NCBI RefSeq assembly: GCF_005405405.1
Contig: NZ_BJDZ01000032.1
Coordinates: 1-33,764, forward strand
Direction of reading: 5' to 3'
Length of the DNA: 33,764 nt
Source of the DNA: Lactiplantibacillus plajomi
GTDB lineage: Bacteria > Bacillota > Bacilli > Lactobacillales > Lactobacillaceae
This document shows positions 7,034 through 14,890 of the stretch, piece by piece; position 1 is the first letter of the stretch, and the number at the start of each line of letters is the position of its first letter. The notes beneath the pieces are model-generated. The model searched no databases. It was not told the origin of the DNA and was given only the letters and a program-made list of their open reading frames with translations. Position numbers and translations under genes: made by a program.

Positions 7034-8035
7034 TTAATCTAATCGTTTCGTCGTCCATACCGTCCGGAACTGGTCCGGCCGGTATAAGAACCAGCGGCCG
7101 AGGCCCCAAGTGACGTACGCAACGACGATTGCCATCACAATGCCCGTTAATAACGGCATCTGACTGCGATAATTATCCGTCAAAATGGCTAAGACCGTCA
7201 ACCCAAACTCCGAACAGCTGGTCGTTAAGCTTAGGTAAATAATTGAAAACCATAGTACTGCCGAGCGATATTGCGGGAAGCGGAAAAATTCCTGACTATT
7301 TTCAAGTGACAGGTGGTCGAACCCCCAACCGTTGAACCAGTATAAAAAGCCGCCGAGGACTATCGCAACCGCCGCAATCACCGCCAAGCTGCCCCACGTC
7401 TCGGCTTGTAAGTGGTTGAGTACGTCAACGCGACGATAGTTGACCCGCAGGACGGCCGCCGTAATGTAAACCAGCGCGTTATAAGCAAATAGCAAACTAC
7501 AACTGAAAACGACCCCGGCGACCACGCTAGCAAACAGGTGACCGACCCACAAGCCAAAGGTCACGGCGACCATCAGCAATACGCTTAACATCAACCACTG
7601 TGTTACCATCATCCATAACGACGCACCCCAGGACACGGTAACGTGGCGGTGCGTCAACGTTGATTGGATTGTGACCCAGTAAACCAGCTGCATGCCCACG
7701 TAGCCGGTCGTTGCCGCCGTAACTAATAACCCAATCTTCTTACGATAAATCTGGCGCCGATGAACCGGTAACCCGAATAAGTAGTGGTCAAAACTGGTTA
7801 AGTTATCGTGTAAAAACATGGTGATGCCCAGCGCGAAAAAGACGATAATGGCCACAAAGGCGCGTAAGTCGCCCCCATTGTTCAAGTTATACACGCTACC
7901 CGCGATGTAACCACGCGGGTTAGCCACCACGCTCATCCCACTTTTTAATCCGACCAACATCAACGCGACCACCGCCGCAATCAGGATTGGCCGATAATGT
8001 CGCCATAATAATTGCCATAATTTTTGATTAGCCAT
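7034..8035 (-). CDS. ABC transporter permease (YtrC/D-like)
   Basis: 333 residues with about six to seven hydrophobic segments and a cytoplasmic N-terminus (NQKLWQLLWRHYRPIL), the layout of ABC-2-type permeases of the small GntR-controlled exporters. The loop FGLPVHRRQIYRKKIG after the second segment is characteristic: it probably contacts the ATPase. It lies 9 nt downstream of the ATPase gene. Substrate unknown; relatives respond to cell-wall-active compounds. Confidence 0.75.
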   Translation of the reverse strand: MANQKLWQLLWRHYRPILIAAVVALMLVGLKSGMSVVANPRGYIAGSVYNLNNGGDLRAFVAIIVFFALGITMFLHDNLTSFDHYLFGLPVHRRQIYRKKIGLLVTAATTGYVGMQLVYWVTIQSTLTHRHVTVSWGASLWMMVTQWLMLSVLLMVAVTFGLWVGHLFASVVAGVVFSCSLLFAYNALVYITAAVLRVNYRRVDVLNHLQAETWGSLAVIAAVAIVLGGFLYWFNGWGFDHLSLENSQEFFRFPQYRSAVLWFSIIYLSLTTSCSEFGLTVLAILTDNYRSQMPLLTGIVMAIVVAYVTWGLGRWFLYRPDQFRTVWTTKRLD

Positions 8036-8044
8036 GTCGCACCC

Positions 8045-8938
8045 CTATGATAAAATCTCGTAATCCGCTTGATCGGTCAAGTTCGCCATGAACAGGTCGG
8101 TCAACGATAACGGTAGCTCTTCTTGAAAAACTGGGTTGGTCGCCGCCAACTGCGCTTGCAACGCCGGCGTATAATTTTCAAACACCACGACGATCACCCG
8201 TCCGGAAACGTGAACGACGTGCCCGTGCTCGCGCAATAACGCCGGCACGACCTTATCGCGGTAAACCAATTGGAGCTTACGCGCATTTTCACGCATTTCC
8301 TCCAACTGATAGTCGTTGACTAAACGGCCATTTTTCAGCATCAGGGCCCGGTCAATCACGCCTTCCAACTCCACAAGGTTATGCGACGCAATCAGGATGG
8401 CCCGGTTACTTCCCGCTACTTCGTCGATTAAAATACCCAGAATATTTTTGCGAATCAGCACGTCGAGACCGTCAAGCGGTTCATCCAAGAACAGGTATGG
8501 CGCGTTAGTCGCCACGCTTAAAATAATCGTGAAGAGGCCGAACATCCCCTTTGAAAACCGCCGTAATTTCTGACTCTTAGTAAAGTGATACCGCGTCAAT
8601 AGGCCGTCAAACTTTTCGGTATCGAACTGCGGGTAGGCTTGCTGGTAATACCACTCGATCTGTTTAATCGTGGCCCCGCGAAAAAAGTTCGCCGTTGGGT
8701 CAACGAAACAGAGCTGGGTTCTTAACGCCGGGTGGGTCACTAGGACCTGATCATCTAACAATACCGCACCATCATCCGCTAAGTATTGGCCGTTGATGGT
8801 CCGAAACAACGAAGTCTTACCGACACCGTTACGACCGATCACCCCAACAATTTGTCCGGGTTGCACCCGAAAACTGACCTGATCCAACGCTTGTTGGTGG
8901 CCAATTCGTTTACTTACCTTATCAACTACTAACGTCAT
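8045..8938 (-). CDS. ABC transporter ATP-binding protein (YtrB-like)
   Basis: 297 residues. Walker A GRNGVGKT (35-42), Walker B with LFLDEPLDGLD, and the switch histidine in ASHNL are present. The signature motif is degenerate (RRFSKGM instead of LSGGQ), as is common in the YtrB-type group. A C-terminal extension of about 80 residues follows the nucleotide-binding domain. Its start codon overlaps the stop of the GntR gene by 4 nt (ATGA), so translation is coupled. It energises the permease encoded next. Confidence 0.85.
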   Translation of the reverse strand: MTLVVDKVSKRIGHQQALDQVSFRVQPGQIVGVIGRNGVGKTSLFRTINGQYLADDGAVLLDDQVLVTHPALRTQLCFVDPTANFFRGATIKQIEWYYQQAYPQFDTEKFDGLLTRYHFTKSQKLRRFSKGMFGLFTIILSVATNAPYLFLDEPLDGLDVLIRKNILGILIDEVAGSNRAILIASHNLVELEGVIDRALMLKNGRLVNDYQLEEMRENARKLQLVYRDKVVPALLREHGHVVHVSGRVIVVVFENYTPALQAQLAATNPVFQEELPLSLTDLFMANLTDQADYEILS

Positions 8939-9294
8939 ACCGTCTTATCCTCCATCTGATCCAGCCACTGATGTAGGGCTGCAATGTCAATTCCCACTTG
9001 CTGGGCCTGCTGAACAACTTGTCGTAACCGGTGTTGGACATCACGGCGAATCTCGTCCGCATTCAGTCCGTTCACGTACGTTCCCTTGCCCGCGACCGTT
9101 CGAATCACCCGCGAAGCTTCCAACTGCTTATACGCTTTACTGACCGTATTCGGGTTCAATAAGTGCTGGCGAGCCATTTCACGGACCGATGGCAAGCGAT
9201 CATCCGGTTGTAACAGGCCGGTTCGAATATCGTGCTCAATGCCGGCGACCAACTGGGCGTAGTATGGCCGGCCGCTCGCGTGATCAATTTGCAT
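8935..9294 (-). CDS. GntR/YtrA-type repressor
   Basis: 119 residues: an N-terminal GntR winged helix (YAQLVAGIEHDIRTGLL, RLPSVREMA, NPNTVSKAYKQLE, GKGTYV) and a short helical tail (about 80-119) for dimerisation, with no large effector domain. This is the YtrA subfamily, which autoregulates ABC exporter operons. It is the first gene of the operon; AGGAAGGGCGG precedes the ATG. An imperfect symmetric site lies upstream. Confidence 0.88.
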   Translation of the reverse strand: MQIDHASGRPYYAQLVAGIEHDIRTGLLQPDDRLPSVREMARQHLLNPNTVSKAYKQLEASRVIRTVAGKGTYVNGLNADEIRRDVQHRLRQVVQQAQQVGIDIAALHQWLDQMEDKTV

Positions 9295-9311
9295 CGTCTG
9301 CCGCCCTTCCT

Positions 9312-9334
9312 AACTGTATTACACTGTACTAGTT
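9312..9334. promoter_or_regulatory. Possible YtrA-type operator
   Basis: AACTGTA at the left and TACTAGTT at the right of this 23-nt stretch form an imperfect inverted repeat just upstream of the GntR gene. YtrA-type regulators bind symmetric sites in their own promoters. Weak symmetry, low confidence. Confidence 0.3.
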
Positions 9335-9392
9335 GCACCCATGCTACTGTATCGGTCAACTTTAAGCAACCACGCACCCGGCTTTACGCATC

Positions 9393-9435
9393 AAAAAAAG
9401 GCGCGTCACCTTGACATACCAAGCGTTACGCACCT
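9393..9435 (-). terminator. Terminator of the GNAT pair
   Basis: On the minus strand AGGTGCGT pairs with ACGCGCCT (one G-U), followed by seven T. The loop contains a second short stem CTTG / CAAG. It ends the two acetyltransferase genes before the GntR operon. Confidence 0.7.
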
Positions 9436-9469
9436 AATTTAAAAATTATTTAAACTTGATTAACAATCA

Positions 9470-9997
9470 CTAGTTAAGTGGTCGGACCATCGTCGTCACG
9501 GCTAACCGTTCTCCGTGTGCTAGTGGTAAATAGAGCTGATCACCATCGGTAAAACCGAGCTTTTCCCAAAAGGCGGCTACCCCGGAATCGGCCGTCACCC
9601 GGGTCAACTGAATCCAGTCGATTCCACTTTGTTTCGCCGCCTGCATCAAGCCGGTTGCGATGACCCGGCCCACCGTTTTACGCTGGTAGGCCTGGTTGAC
9701 CATCAATAACCCAATGAACAGGAAACGTTCTTGCGGGTAACGGTTTAAAATATCGAGCACTGCGACTAACCGGTTAGCTAAGTAAAAACCAAAGACTTGT
9801 TTTTGTTCCGCGGCAACGTCAGCCGGCGTCGCGGTCAAATCCGCTTGAATTTCAGCTAAGGTTAGTGGTTGGGCCGAAAAATAGCGGTGGTAAGTCGGGT
9901 TACTGTTTTCAAGCGCCAACAAGTCGTCCTGATCTTGCAAGGTCAATAACCGAATTTTAAAATCGGGCAGCGCCCGCTGTAACGTGGCAAGTTTCAT
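9470..9997 (-). CDS. GNAT family N-acetyltransferase
   Basis: 175 residues with a GNAT fold: a beta-strand DFKIRLLTLQDQDDLLALE start, central FLFIGLLMVN strand, and the acetyl-CoA site around YQRKTVGRVIATGLMQAAK (Q-R-x-x-x-G-R/K-type). The end, FWEKLGFTDGDQLYLPL, is the usual GNAT C-terminal strand. Substrate cannot be told. Its ATG starts on the base after the TAA of the previous acetyltransferase gene, so the two are coupled. Confidence 0.82.
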   Translation of the reverse strand: MKLATLQRALPDFKIRLLTLQDQDDLLALENSNPTYHRYFSAQPLTLAEIQADLTATPADVAAEQKQVFGFYLANRLVAVLDILNRYPQERFLFIGLLMVNQAYQRKTVGRVIATGLMQAAKQSGIDWIQLTRVTADSGVAAFWEKLGFTDGDQLYLPLAHGERLAVTTMVRPLN

Positions 9998-10486
9998 TTA
10001 CTGATCCCAGACTTTCTCTAAGTTATACCAGGTTTCGCCGGCGTGTTGCGATTCGGCGACGCCCTGATTGACGAACCCATTACGTTCATAAAACGGAACT
10101 AGCCGTTCCAAACAAGTTAACGACATACTAAGTCGACCCTTAGCGCGGGCGTCCGCTTCCAACGCGGCCAGTAACTGACTGCCAACTCGTTGGTGTCGAG
10201 CTAATGGCGACACAGCTAACGTAAAGACGAGCTGGTGACCACCGCGTTCTAAGTTGGTCGGCGTCGTGGTAAACATCTCGTCGGCAATGTAGCGGGCCCC
10301 GGTCGCGGGGCCGACAATGAACCCCAATACGACGGCCCGGTCACGGGCAACTAAAAACGTTTCGCCAAGCTTAGCGATACGTTCGCGGTAGGCGGCTTCC
10401 GTCCCCGCCTCCGCACTTGAAAAGCCGGCCTTTTCAATGGCCATAATTTGCGGTAAATCGGTTAATTTAACTGGTGTAATTTCCAT
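9998..10486 (-). CDS. GNAT family N-acetyltransferase (AANAT-like)
   Basis: 162 residues. The N-terminus (DLPQIMAIEKAGFSSAEAG) and the conserved strand and loop LVFTLAVSPLARHQRVGSQLL form the acetyl-CoA binding core; SLTCLERLVPFYERNGF is the typical C-terminal part. It resembles the arylalkylamine/polyamine-type acetyltransferases that are common in lactobacilli, but the substrate is open. GAGGAGGAAAC precedes the ATG. First gene of a two-gene operon. Confidence 0.82.
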   Translation of the reverse strand: MEITPVKLTDLPQIMAIEKAGFSSAEAGTEAAYRERIAKLGETFLVARDRAVVLGFIVGPATGARYIADEMFTTTPTNLERGGHQLVFTLAVSPLARHQRVGSQLLAALEADARAKGRLSMSLTCLERLVPFYERNGFVNQGVAESQHAGETWYNLEKVWDQ

Positions 10487-10588
10487 AGTTTCCTCCTCAT
10501 CACGCCCCCCATTATACCAAAAGTAGCCCGTACATAACGGTCTTACTGGTCAGCAACGTGTTTCATACCGTTTTCAATCTCCACATGC

Positions 10589-10594
10589 TATACT
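10589..10594 (+). promoter_or_regulatory. Extended -10 promoter of the ASCH gene
   Basis: TGCTATACT: TATACT with the TG dinucleotide one base upstream. No good -35 is visible, which fits an extended -10 promoter. Confidence 0.5.
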
Positions 10595-10655
10595 GGGGTA
10601 TGAATCCGGTTACACTTACCAGATTCGCTATTCTTATTGAAATTAGGTGATGTGC

Positions 10656-11123
10656 ATGCCAGCTCAATCAGCAGAACAATTATGGAAAGCTTATAACGAA
10701 ACGACCGCGACAAACGGTGCTTCTTACCAGACTCGCTGGTTCGGGGATCAAAACCAACCAGCCGAAGTCCAGGCACTGACCGACCTGGTCCTTAACGGGA
10801 CTAAGACCGCGACGACCACGCCGTTGGATACTTACACCAACGAACAGGTCGCCATTCCGCAAGTCGGGGACTATAACGTCCTTTTGAACGGCGAGATGAA
10901 ACCGGTCGCCATCATTAAGACCGTGGTTTCGGAACTGATTCCCTTTTACCGGATTTCAGCCGAACATGCTTGGCATGAGGGCGAAGGCGACCGTTCGATC
11001 GGTGATTGGCGGAAACGTAAAACCGAAACTTTCGCGCCAACGCTCGAAGCGCACGGGCACCAACTAAACACGGACACCCCGATGGTTAGCGAAGTTTTCG
11101 AAGTCGTTTACCGGGCAGATTAA
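10656..11123 (+). CDS. ASCH domain protein (YqfB-like)
   Basis: 155 residues. An ASCH fold with GTKTATTTPLDTY, then PQVGDYNVLLNGEMKPVAIIKT and the strongly conserved AEHAWHEGEGDRSIGDWRKRK block. ASCH proteins are RNA-binding or nucleoside-modifying (E. coli YqfB is an N4-acetylcytidine amidohydrolase); the activity of this Gram-positive clade is not certain. ATG 10656 is preferred because AGGTGA lies 5 nt upstream; the GTG at 10647 overlaps it. Single gene, followed by a repeat. Confidence 0.85.
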   Translation: MPAQSAEQLWKAYNETTATNGASYQTRWFGDQNQPAEVQALTDLVLNGTKTATTTPLDTYTNEQVAIPQVGDYNVLLNGEMKPVAIIKTVVSELIPFYRISAEHAWHEGEGDRSIGDWRKRKTETFAPTLEAHGHQLNTDTPMVSEVFEVVYRAD

Positions 11124-11146
11124 CCGCCGACACAACCAGCGCGTGG

Positions 11147-11200
11147 GTCAACAGTCGGTTGACTTTGGGCGCATGTTTTAACTATTCTCGTTCGGAGACG
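11147..11200 (+). repeat. Degenerate plus-strand half copy of family A
   Basis: A short hairpin GTCAAC / GTTGAC is followed by GGCGCATGTTTTAACTAT, which resembles the 3' flank GGCGCACGTTTCGACTAT of family A, and by TTCGGA. It is read rightward and meets the full minus-strand copy at the shared palindrome at 11202-11231, so the locus is mirror-symmetric. Confidence 0.6.
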
Positions 11201-11201
11201 G

Positions 11202-11231
11202 AAGGGGCTGTGACATTAGTCACAGCCCCTT
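11202..11231. terminator. 13-bp palindrome, probable bidirectional terminator
   Basis: AAGGGGCTGTGAC / GTCACAGCCCCTT with an ATTA loop. The same core (10 bp) recurs at 33641-33664. T-runs are short, so termination is likely but not certain. It sits exactly at the junction of two convergent repeat copies. Confidence 0.55.
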
Positions 11232-11373
11232 GTATGTTTCCGAATATTGATAGTCGAAACGTGCGCCAAAAGCCAACTGGCTCCGCTTAACCCCGTAAGT
11301 CAAACAATCCAAGCCCAGGATTATTCGCCTTACGCCGTTATGCTCACCAGCTAACCGACTTTTGTCACACTCT
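11202..11373 (-). repeat. Structured repeat element, family A copy 2
   Basis: Read on the minus strand: AGAGTGTGAC (11373-11364), 5' arm with CAAAAGTC and AGCTGG, inner TAACGGCGTAAG, loop, and the 3' arm ending in CTTTTG, then GGCGCACGTTTCGACTAT and the shared palindrome. It is about 90% identical to the copy at 33497-33664. Two differences in the stems turn pairs into G-U in the minus-strand RNA, while in the other strand they would be C-A mismatches; the inner stem has two mismatches. This favours transcription leftward. Confidence 0.75.
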
Positions 11374-11403
11374 GGGCAACCGTTCGTTTCTAATTAATTA
11401 AAA

Positions 11404-11417
11404 CCGGCGAACGCCGG
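11404..11417. repeat. GC-rich hairpin
   Basis: CCGGCG-AA-CGCCGG followed on the minus strand by TTTTAATTAATT. It could act as a weak leftward terminator. Confidence 0.35.
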
Positions 11418-11442
11418 CTTAGCCCACTTGACAGCGGTTACA

Positions 11443-11460
11443 TTAGTTTAATCAAACTAA
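11443..11460. promoter_or_regulatory. Inverted repeat upstream of the XRE-cupin gene
   Basis: TTAGTTT-AATC-AAACTAA, 7-bp arms, about 50 nt upstream of the -10. Possible operator; regulator unknown. Confidence 0.35.
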
Positions 11461-11473
11461 CATGTTACCATCA

Positions 11474-11489
11474 GCAAGTTTTAACTTGC
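11474..11489. promoter_or_regulatory. Palindromic operator over the -35 of the pot operon
   Basis: GCAAGTT-TT-AACTTGC is a perfect 7-bp inverted repeat that overlaps the -35 (TTGCCC, 11486-11491). The XRE protein encoded just downstream is the natural candidate to bind it. Confidence 0.5.
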
Positions 11490-11513
11490 CCCAGCGCTAT
11501 TTTTCGCTATAAT
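11486..11513 (+). promoter_or_regulatory. Promoter of the XRE-potABCD operon
   Basis: TTGCCC, 16-nt spacer, perfect TATAAT (11508-11513), about 60 nt before the XRE ATG. Confidence 0.6.
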
Positions 11514-11571
11514 TAGAGCTCGTACTAAACTTATTGTTTACTTTAAGAAAACAAGAACCGAGGTGACCACC

Positions 11572-12114
11572 ATGGACATTGGTCAACGACTCCACAACTT
11601 GCGGGTTCAAAAACAACTAACGCAGGAGGAGCTGGCTGAGCGAACCGACCTTAGTAAAGGTTACATATCACAGCTTGAACATAATCAGTCGTCCCCTTCA
11701 ATGGAGACTTTTTTCTCAATTCTCGCAGTTTTAGGGAGCAGCCCCGCCGCGTTCTTCGCGCCCGAATCACCCGGCCAAAAAATCGTTTACCGCGCCGCAG
11801 AGCAAACGACCTATGACGATGAAGCACTGGGCTACCGCTTAACTTGGCTAGTGCCGGCTTCGAATGAGAACGAACTCGAACCGGTTACCGTCACTTTAAC
11901 GCCCAACGGTTGCTTCAAATCCTTTGAGCCCTCGCCGGCGGAGACCTTCATCATGGTCCAAACCGGCGAACTAGACTTACAGCTTGGCGACGCGCACTAC
12001 CGCGCGACTGCCGGCGACACCCTTTATTACCACGCTACCCAGACGCACCAGGTTCGTAACGCCGGTGCAACGGCCTGTACGTTCACGCTGGTCACGAACG
12101 CGTCTTATTTGTAA
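11572..12114 (+). CDS. XRE-cupin transcriptional regulator (PuuR-like)
   Basis: 180 residues: an N-terminal helix-turn-helix (about 5-60, with [22 protein letters not shown]) and a C-terminal cupin barrel (about 105-178, with [30 protein letters not shown]). This layout is used by regulators of polyamine and related metabolism; the cupin probably senses a small ligand. The ATG at 11572 is set by GAGGTGA 5 nt upstream; a GTG at 11563 lies inside that site. It is 20 nt upstream of potA, so it is very probably the local regulator of polyamine uptake. Confidence 0.88.
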   Translation: MDIGQRLHNLRVQKQLTQEELAERTDLSKGYISQLEHNQSSPSMETFFSILAVLGSSPAAFFAPESPGQKIVYRAAEQTTYDDEALGYRLTWLVPASNENELEPVTVTLTPNGCFKSFEPSPAETFIMVQTGELDLQLGDAHYRATAGDTLYYHATQTHQVRNAGATACTFTLVTNASYL

Positions 12115-12134
12115 ATCTTAAGGAGGTCCTTTCC

Positions 12135-13232
12135 TTGGCCGCTAATATCCAACCGATCGTTCGGTTAAAAAATGTTTGTAAAAGTTACGGGGACCATCAG
12201 ATCCTCAAAAATATCAATTTAGAACTCGAAGCCGGTAAGTTTTACACCCTACTGGGGCCTTCCGGTTGCGGTAAAACTACCATCTTGCGGACGATTGCGG
12301 GCTTTACCGACGTAACGGCCGGCGACGTCGAATTCGACGGTCAGGTTGTTAACGACCTTCCCGCCAACCAACGCCAAGTCAACACCGTCTTTCAAGACTA
12401 CGCCCTGTTCCCACACTTAAACGTCGCGGAAAACGTGGCGTTCGGCTTAAAGCTGAATAAGGTTCCGAAGGCTGAAATCGACAAACGGGTTGCCGAAGCC
12501 CTCGCAATGGTCCAACTCGCCGACTTTGGTGACCGCGAGATCAGCGAAATCTCCGGTGGCCAACAACAACGGGTCGCCATTGCCCGGGCGCTGGTCATGC
12601 GGCCGAAAGTCCTGCTGTTGGACGAACCGTTATCCGCACTGGACGCCAAGTTACGTAAAGACATGCAGTACGAACTGCGGGAATTGCAACAAAGTCTTGG
12701 CATCACCTTCCTGTTTGTCACCCACGACCAGGAAGAAGCGTTGGCCATGAGTGACGAAATCTTCGTGATGCGCGAAGGTGAGATTTTACAAGGAGGCTCC
12801 CCAGTCGACATTTACGACGAACCGATCAACCATTTCGTCGCTAACTTTATTGGCGAAAGTAACATCATTCCCGGCAAGATGATTCAAGACTTCGAAGTCG
12901 AGTTCGTCGGCAAGTCCTTTGAATGTGCCGACGCCGGCATGCGCCCTAACGAAGCAATCGAAGTCGTCCTCCGCCCTGAAGACCTAGACATCGTTGCGGC
13001 TGCTCAGGGAAAACTCGTGGTGACCGTCGACTCGCAACTGTTCCGTGGTAACTACTTTGAAATCGTCGCCTACGACACTGACGGCAACGAGTGGCTGGTC
13101 CACTCGACCAACCCGGCGGACGAAGGGGAACCGATTGGGCTGACCTTTGACCCGCAGGACATCCACGTCATGCGCCTTAACGAAACTGAAGCGGCCTTCG
13201 ATGCCCGCTTGGAAAAATACGAAGATGATTAG
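12135..13232 (+). CDS. potA: Spermidine/putrescine ABC transporter, ATP-binding subunit
   Basis: 365 residues. Walker A GPSGCGKT (41-48), Q-loop [12 protein letters not shown], signature ISGGQQQR, Walker [13 protein letters not shown], switch histidine in VTHDQEEAL, and a C-terminal TOBE domain (about 275-355), the layout of PotA. It drives uptake through PotB and PotC. The start is TTG, directly behind AAGGAGGTCC. Confidence 0.95.
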   Translation: MAANIQPIVRLKNVCKSYGDHQILKNINLELEAGKFYTLLGPSGCGKTTILRTIAGFTDVTAGDVEFDGQVVNDLPANQRQVNTVFQDYALFPHLNVAENVAFGLKLNKVPKAEIDKRVAEALAMVQLADFGDREISEISGGQQQRVAIARALVMRPKVLLLDEPLSALDAKLRKDMQYELRELQQSLGITFLFVTHDQEEALAMSDEIFVMREGEILQGGSPVDIYDEPINHFVANFIGESNIIPGKMIQDFEVEFVGKSFECADAGMRPNEAIEVVLRPEDLDIVAAAQGKLVVTVDSQLFRGNYFEIVAYDTDGNEWLVHSTNPADEGEPIGLTFDPQDIHVMRLNETEAAFDARLEKYEDD

Positions 13233-13244
13233 GGGGGACGGCAC

Positions 13245-14078
13245 ATGCAACGTAAACAACGCTTAAGTCGGCAAACGGCCTACTTTATTCCCTACGTGCT
13301 TTGGATCGGCCTGTTCGTCATTGCACCGGTCATTTTGCTGGTTTACCAATCATTTTTCGACATCAACGGGCACTTCACCTTAGGCAATTATCAGACCTAC
13401 TTTTCGTCCAATACGTACCTGATGATGACCCTTAACTCCGTCTGGTACGCGTTCTTAATTACCTTGGCAACCCTGGTAATCAGCTACCCGACCGCCTACG
13501 TCCTGAATGCCACCAAGCACCCGCAACTTTGGCTACTGCTGATCATCATGCCGACTTGGATCAACTTACTATTAAAAGCCTACGCCTTTATCGGCATTTT
13601 TAGTCAGGCCGGCATTGCTAACCAGTTCTTGCAGTTTATCGGGCTAGCACCGCAACAGATTCTGTTTACTAAATTTAGTTTTATCTTCGTTGCGGCTTAC
13701 ATTCAGATTCCGTTCATGGTGCTCCCAATCTACAATTCGATTAGCGAGTTGAACCCGTCCTACGTCAACGCCAGTAAGGACCTCGGGGCAACGTCCTGGC
13801 AGACTTTCAGCAAGGTCATCTTTCCACTGACCCTACCGGGAGTCAAAGCCGGCGTCCAAGCCGTTTTCATTCCGTCACTGTCACTCTTCATGTTGACGCG
13901 CCTGATCGGTGGTAACAAGGTGATCACCCTCGGGACCGCGATTGAAGAGCACTTCTTGACGACCATGAACTGGGGGATGGGTTCGACCATCGGTGTCATC
14001 CTGATTATTGCGATGGTCATCATCATGAGCCTAACCGGTGGTAGTAAACGCCGGACGAAAAGGGGGTTGACGAAATGA
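13245..14078 (+). CDS. potB: Spermidine/putrescine ABC transporter permease
   Basis: 277 residues, about six membrane helices, with the EAA-type loop NASKDLGATSWQTFSKVIFPLTLPGV that docks on the ATPase. PotB pairs with PotC to form the channel. GGGGGGACGG precedes the ATG, 12 nt after potA; its stop overlaps potC by 4 nt. Confidence 0.93.
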   Translation: MQRKQRLSRQTAYFIPYVLWIGLFVIAPVILLVYQSFFDINGHFTLGNYQTYFSSNTYLMMTLNSVWYAFLITLATLVISYPTAYVLNATKHPQLWLLLIIMPTWINLLLKAYAFIGIFSQAGIANQFLQFIGLAPQQILFTKFSFIFVAAYIQIPFMVLPIYNSISELNPSYVNASKDLGATSWQTFSKVIFPLTLPGVKAGVQAVFIPSLSLFMLTRLIGGNKVITLGTAIEEHFLTTMNWGMGSTIGVILIIAMVIIMSLTGGSKRRTKRGLTK

Positions 14079-14890
14079 GCATTCGCAACTTTAAATGGCG
14101 TAACCTGTACCTCTGGTTCGTCTTCATCGTCTTGTACGCGCCAATCATCTTCCTGATCGTCTACTCGTTCAGTAAGGGCGAGACGATGAATAACTTTCAC
14201 GGCTTCACCTGGGCGCACTACCAGGACCTGTTCGCCGACAGCCGCCTGATTGCAATCTTCTTAGATACGTTACTGGTCGCACTCCTTTCGTCGATTTTAG
14301 CCACCATCGTTGGCACACTCGGAGCGCTCGGCATTAGCCAAACGACCCGCGCCATTACTAAGAATACGTTGTTATCACTCAACAACATTTTAATGGTGTC
14401 ACCGGACGTTATCATCGGGGCCAGCTTTCTGATCTTCTTCACGGCGCTCAAAATCCCGCTCGGCTTTGGCTCGGTATTACTCAGCCACATCGCCTTCTCG
14501 ATTCCGATCGTCGTTTTGATGGTCCTGCCAAAGGTTCAGGAAATGAGCCGGAGCTTACTGGACGCGGCCGCCGACCTTGGGGCTAACAGTTGGCAACTGT
14601 TAAGTCAGGTCACGATTCCTTACATCATGCCGGGCATTCTCTCCGGTTTCTTCATGGCGCTGACCTACTCACTTGATGACTTCGCGGTCACCTTCTTCGT
14701 CACTGGGAACGGCTTTTCGACCCTGTCAGTGGAAATTTACTCACGGGCGCGCCAGGGCATCAACTTGGAAATCAACGCGCTATCCGGTCTCATGTTTTTG
14801 ATGGCGTTGATCCTAGTTATCGGCTACTACTTCATTAACCAATACAGCAGCCGGCACCGGCACGCAAGCACGAGGGGGCGCCGTAAATGA
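14075..14890 (+). CDS. potC: Spermidine/putrescine ABC transporter permease
   Basis: 271 residues with about six membrane helices and the EAA-type loop DAAADLGANSWQLLSQVTIPYIMPGI. It is the second membrane subunit of the polyamine importer. ATGA overlaps on both sides (with potB and potD) point to coupled translation in fixed order. Confidence 0.93.
   Translation: MSIRNFKWRNLYLWFVFIVLYAPIIFLIVYSFSKGETMNNFHGFTWAHYQDLFADSRLIAIFLDTLLVALLSSILATIVGTLGALGISQTTRAITKNTLLSLNNILMVSPDVIIGASFLIFFTALKIPLGFGSVLLSHIAFSIPIVVLMVLPKVQEMSRSLLDAAADLGANSWQLLSQVTIPYIMPGILSGFFMALTYSLDDFAVTFFVTGNGFSTLSVEIYSRARQGINLEINALSGLMFLMALILVIGYYFINQYSSRHRHASTRGRRK

Noticed and set aside
12398-12811. Minus-strand 137-residue open frame inside potA
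   Set aside because: Shadow of a conserved ABC ATPase; no start signal.
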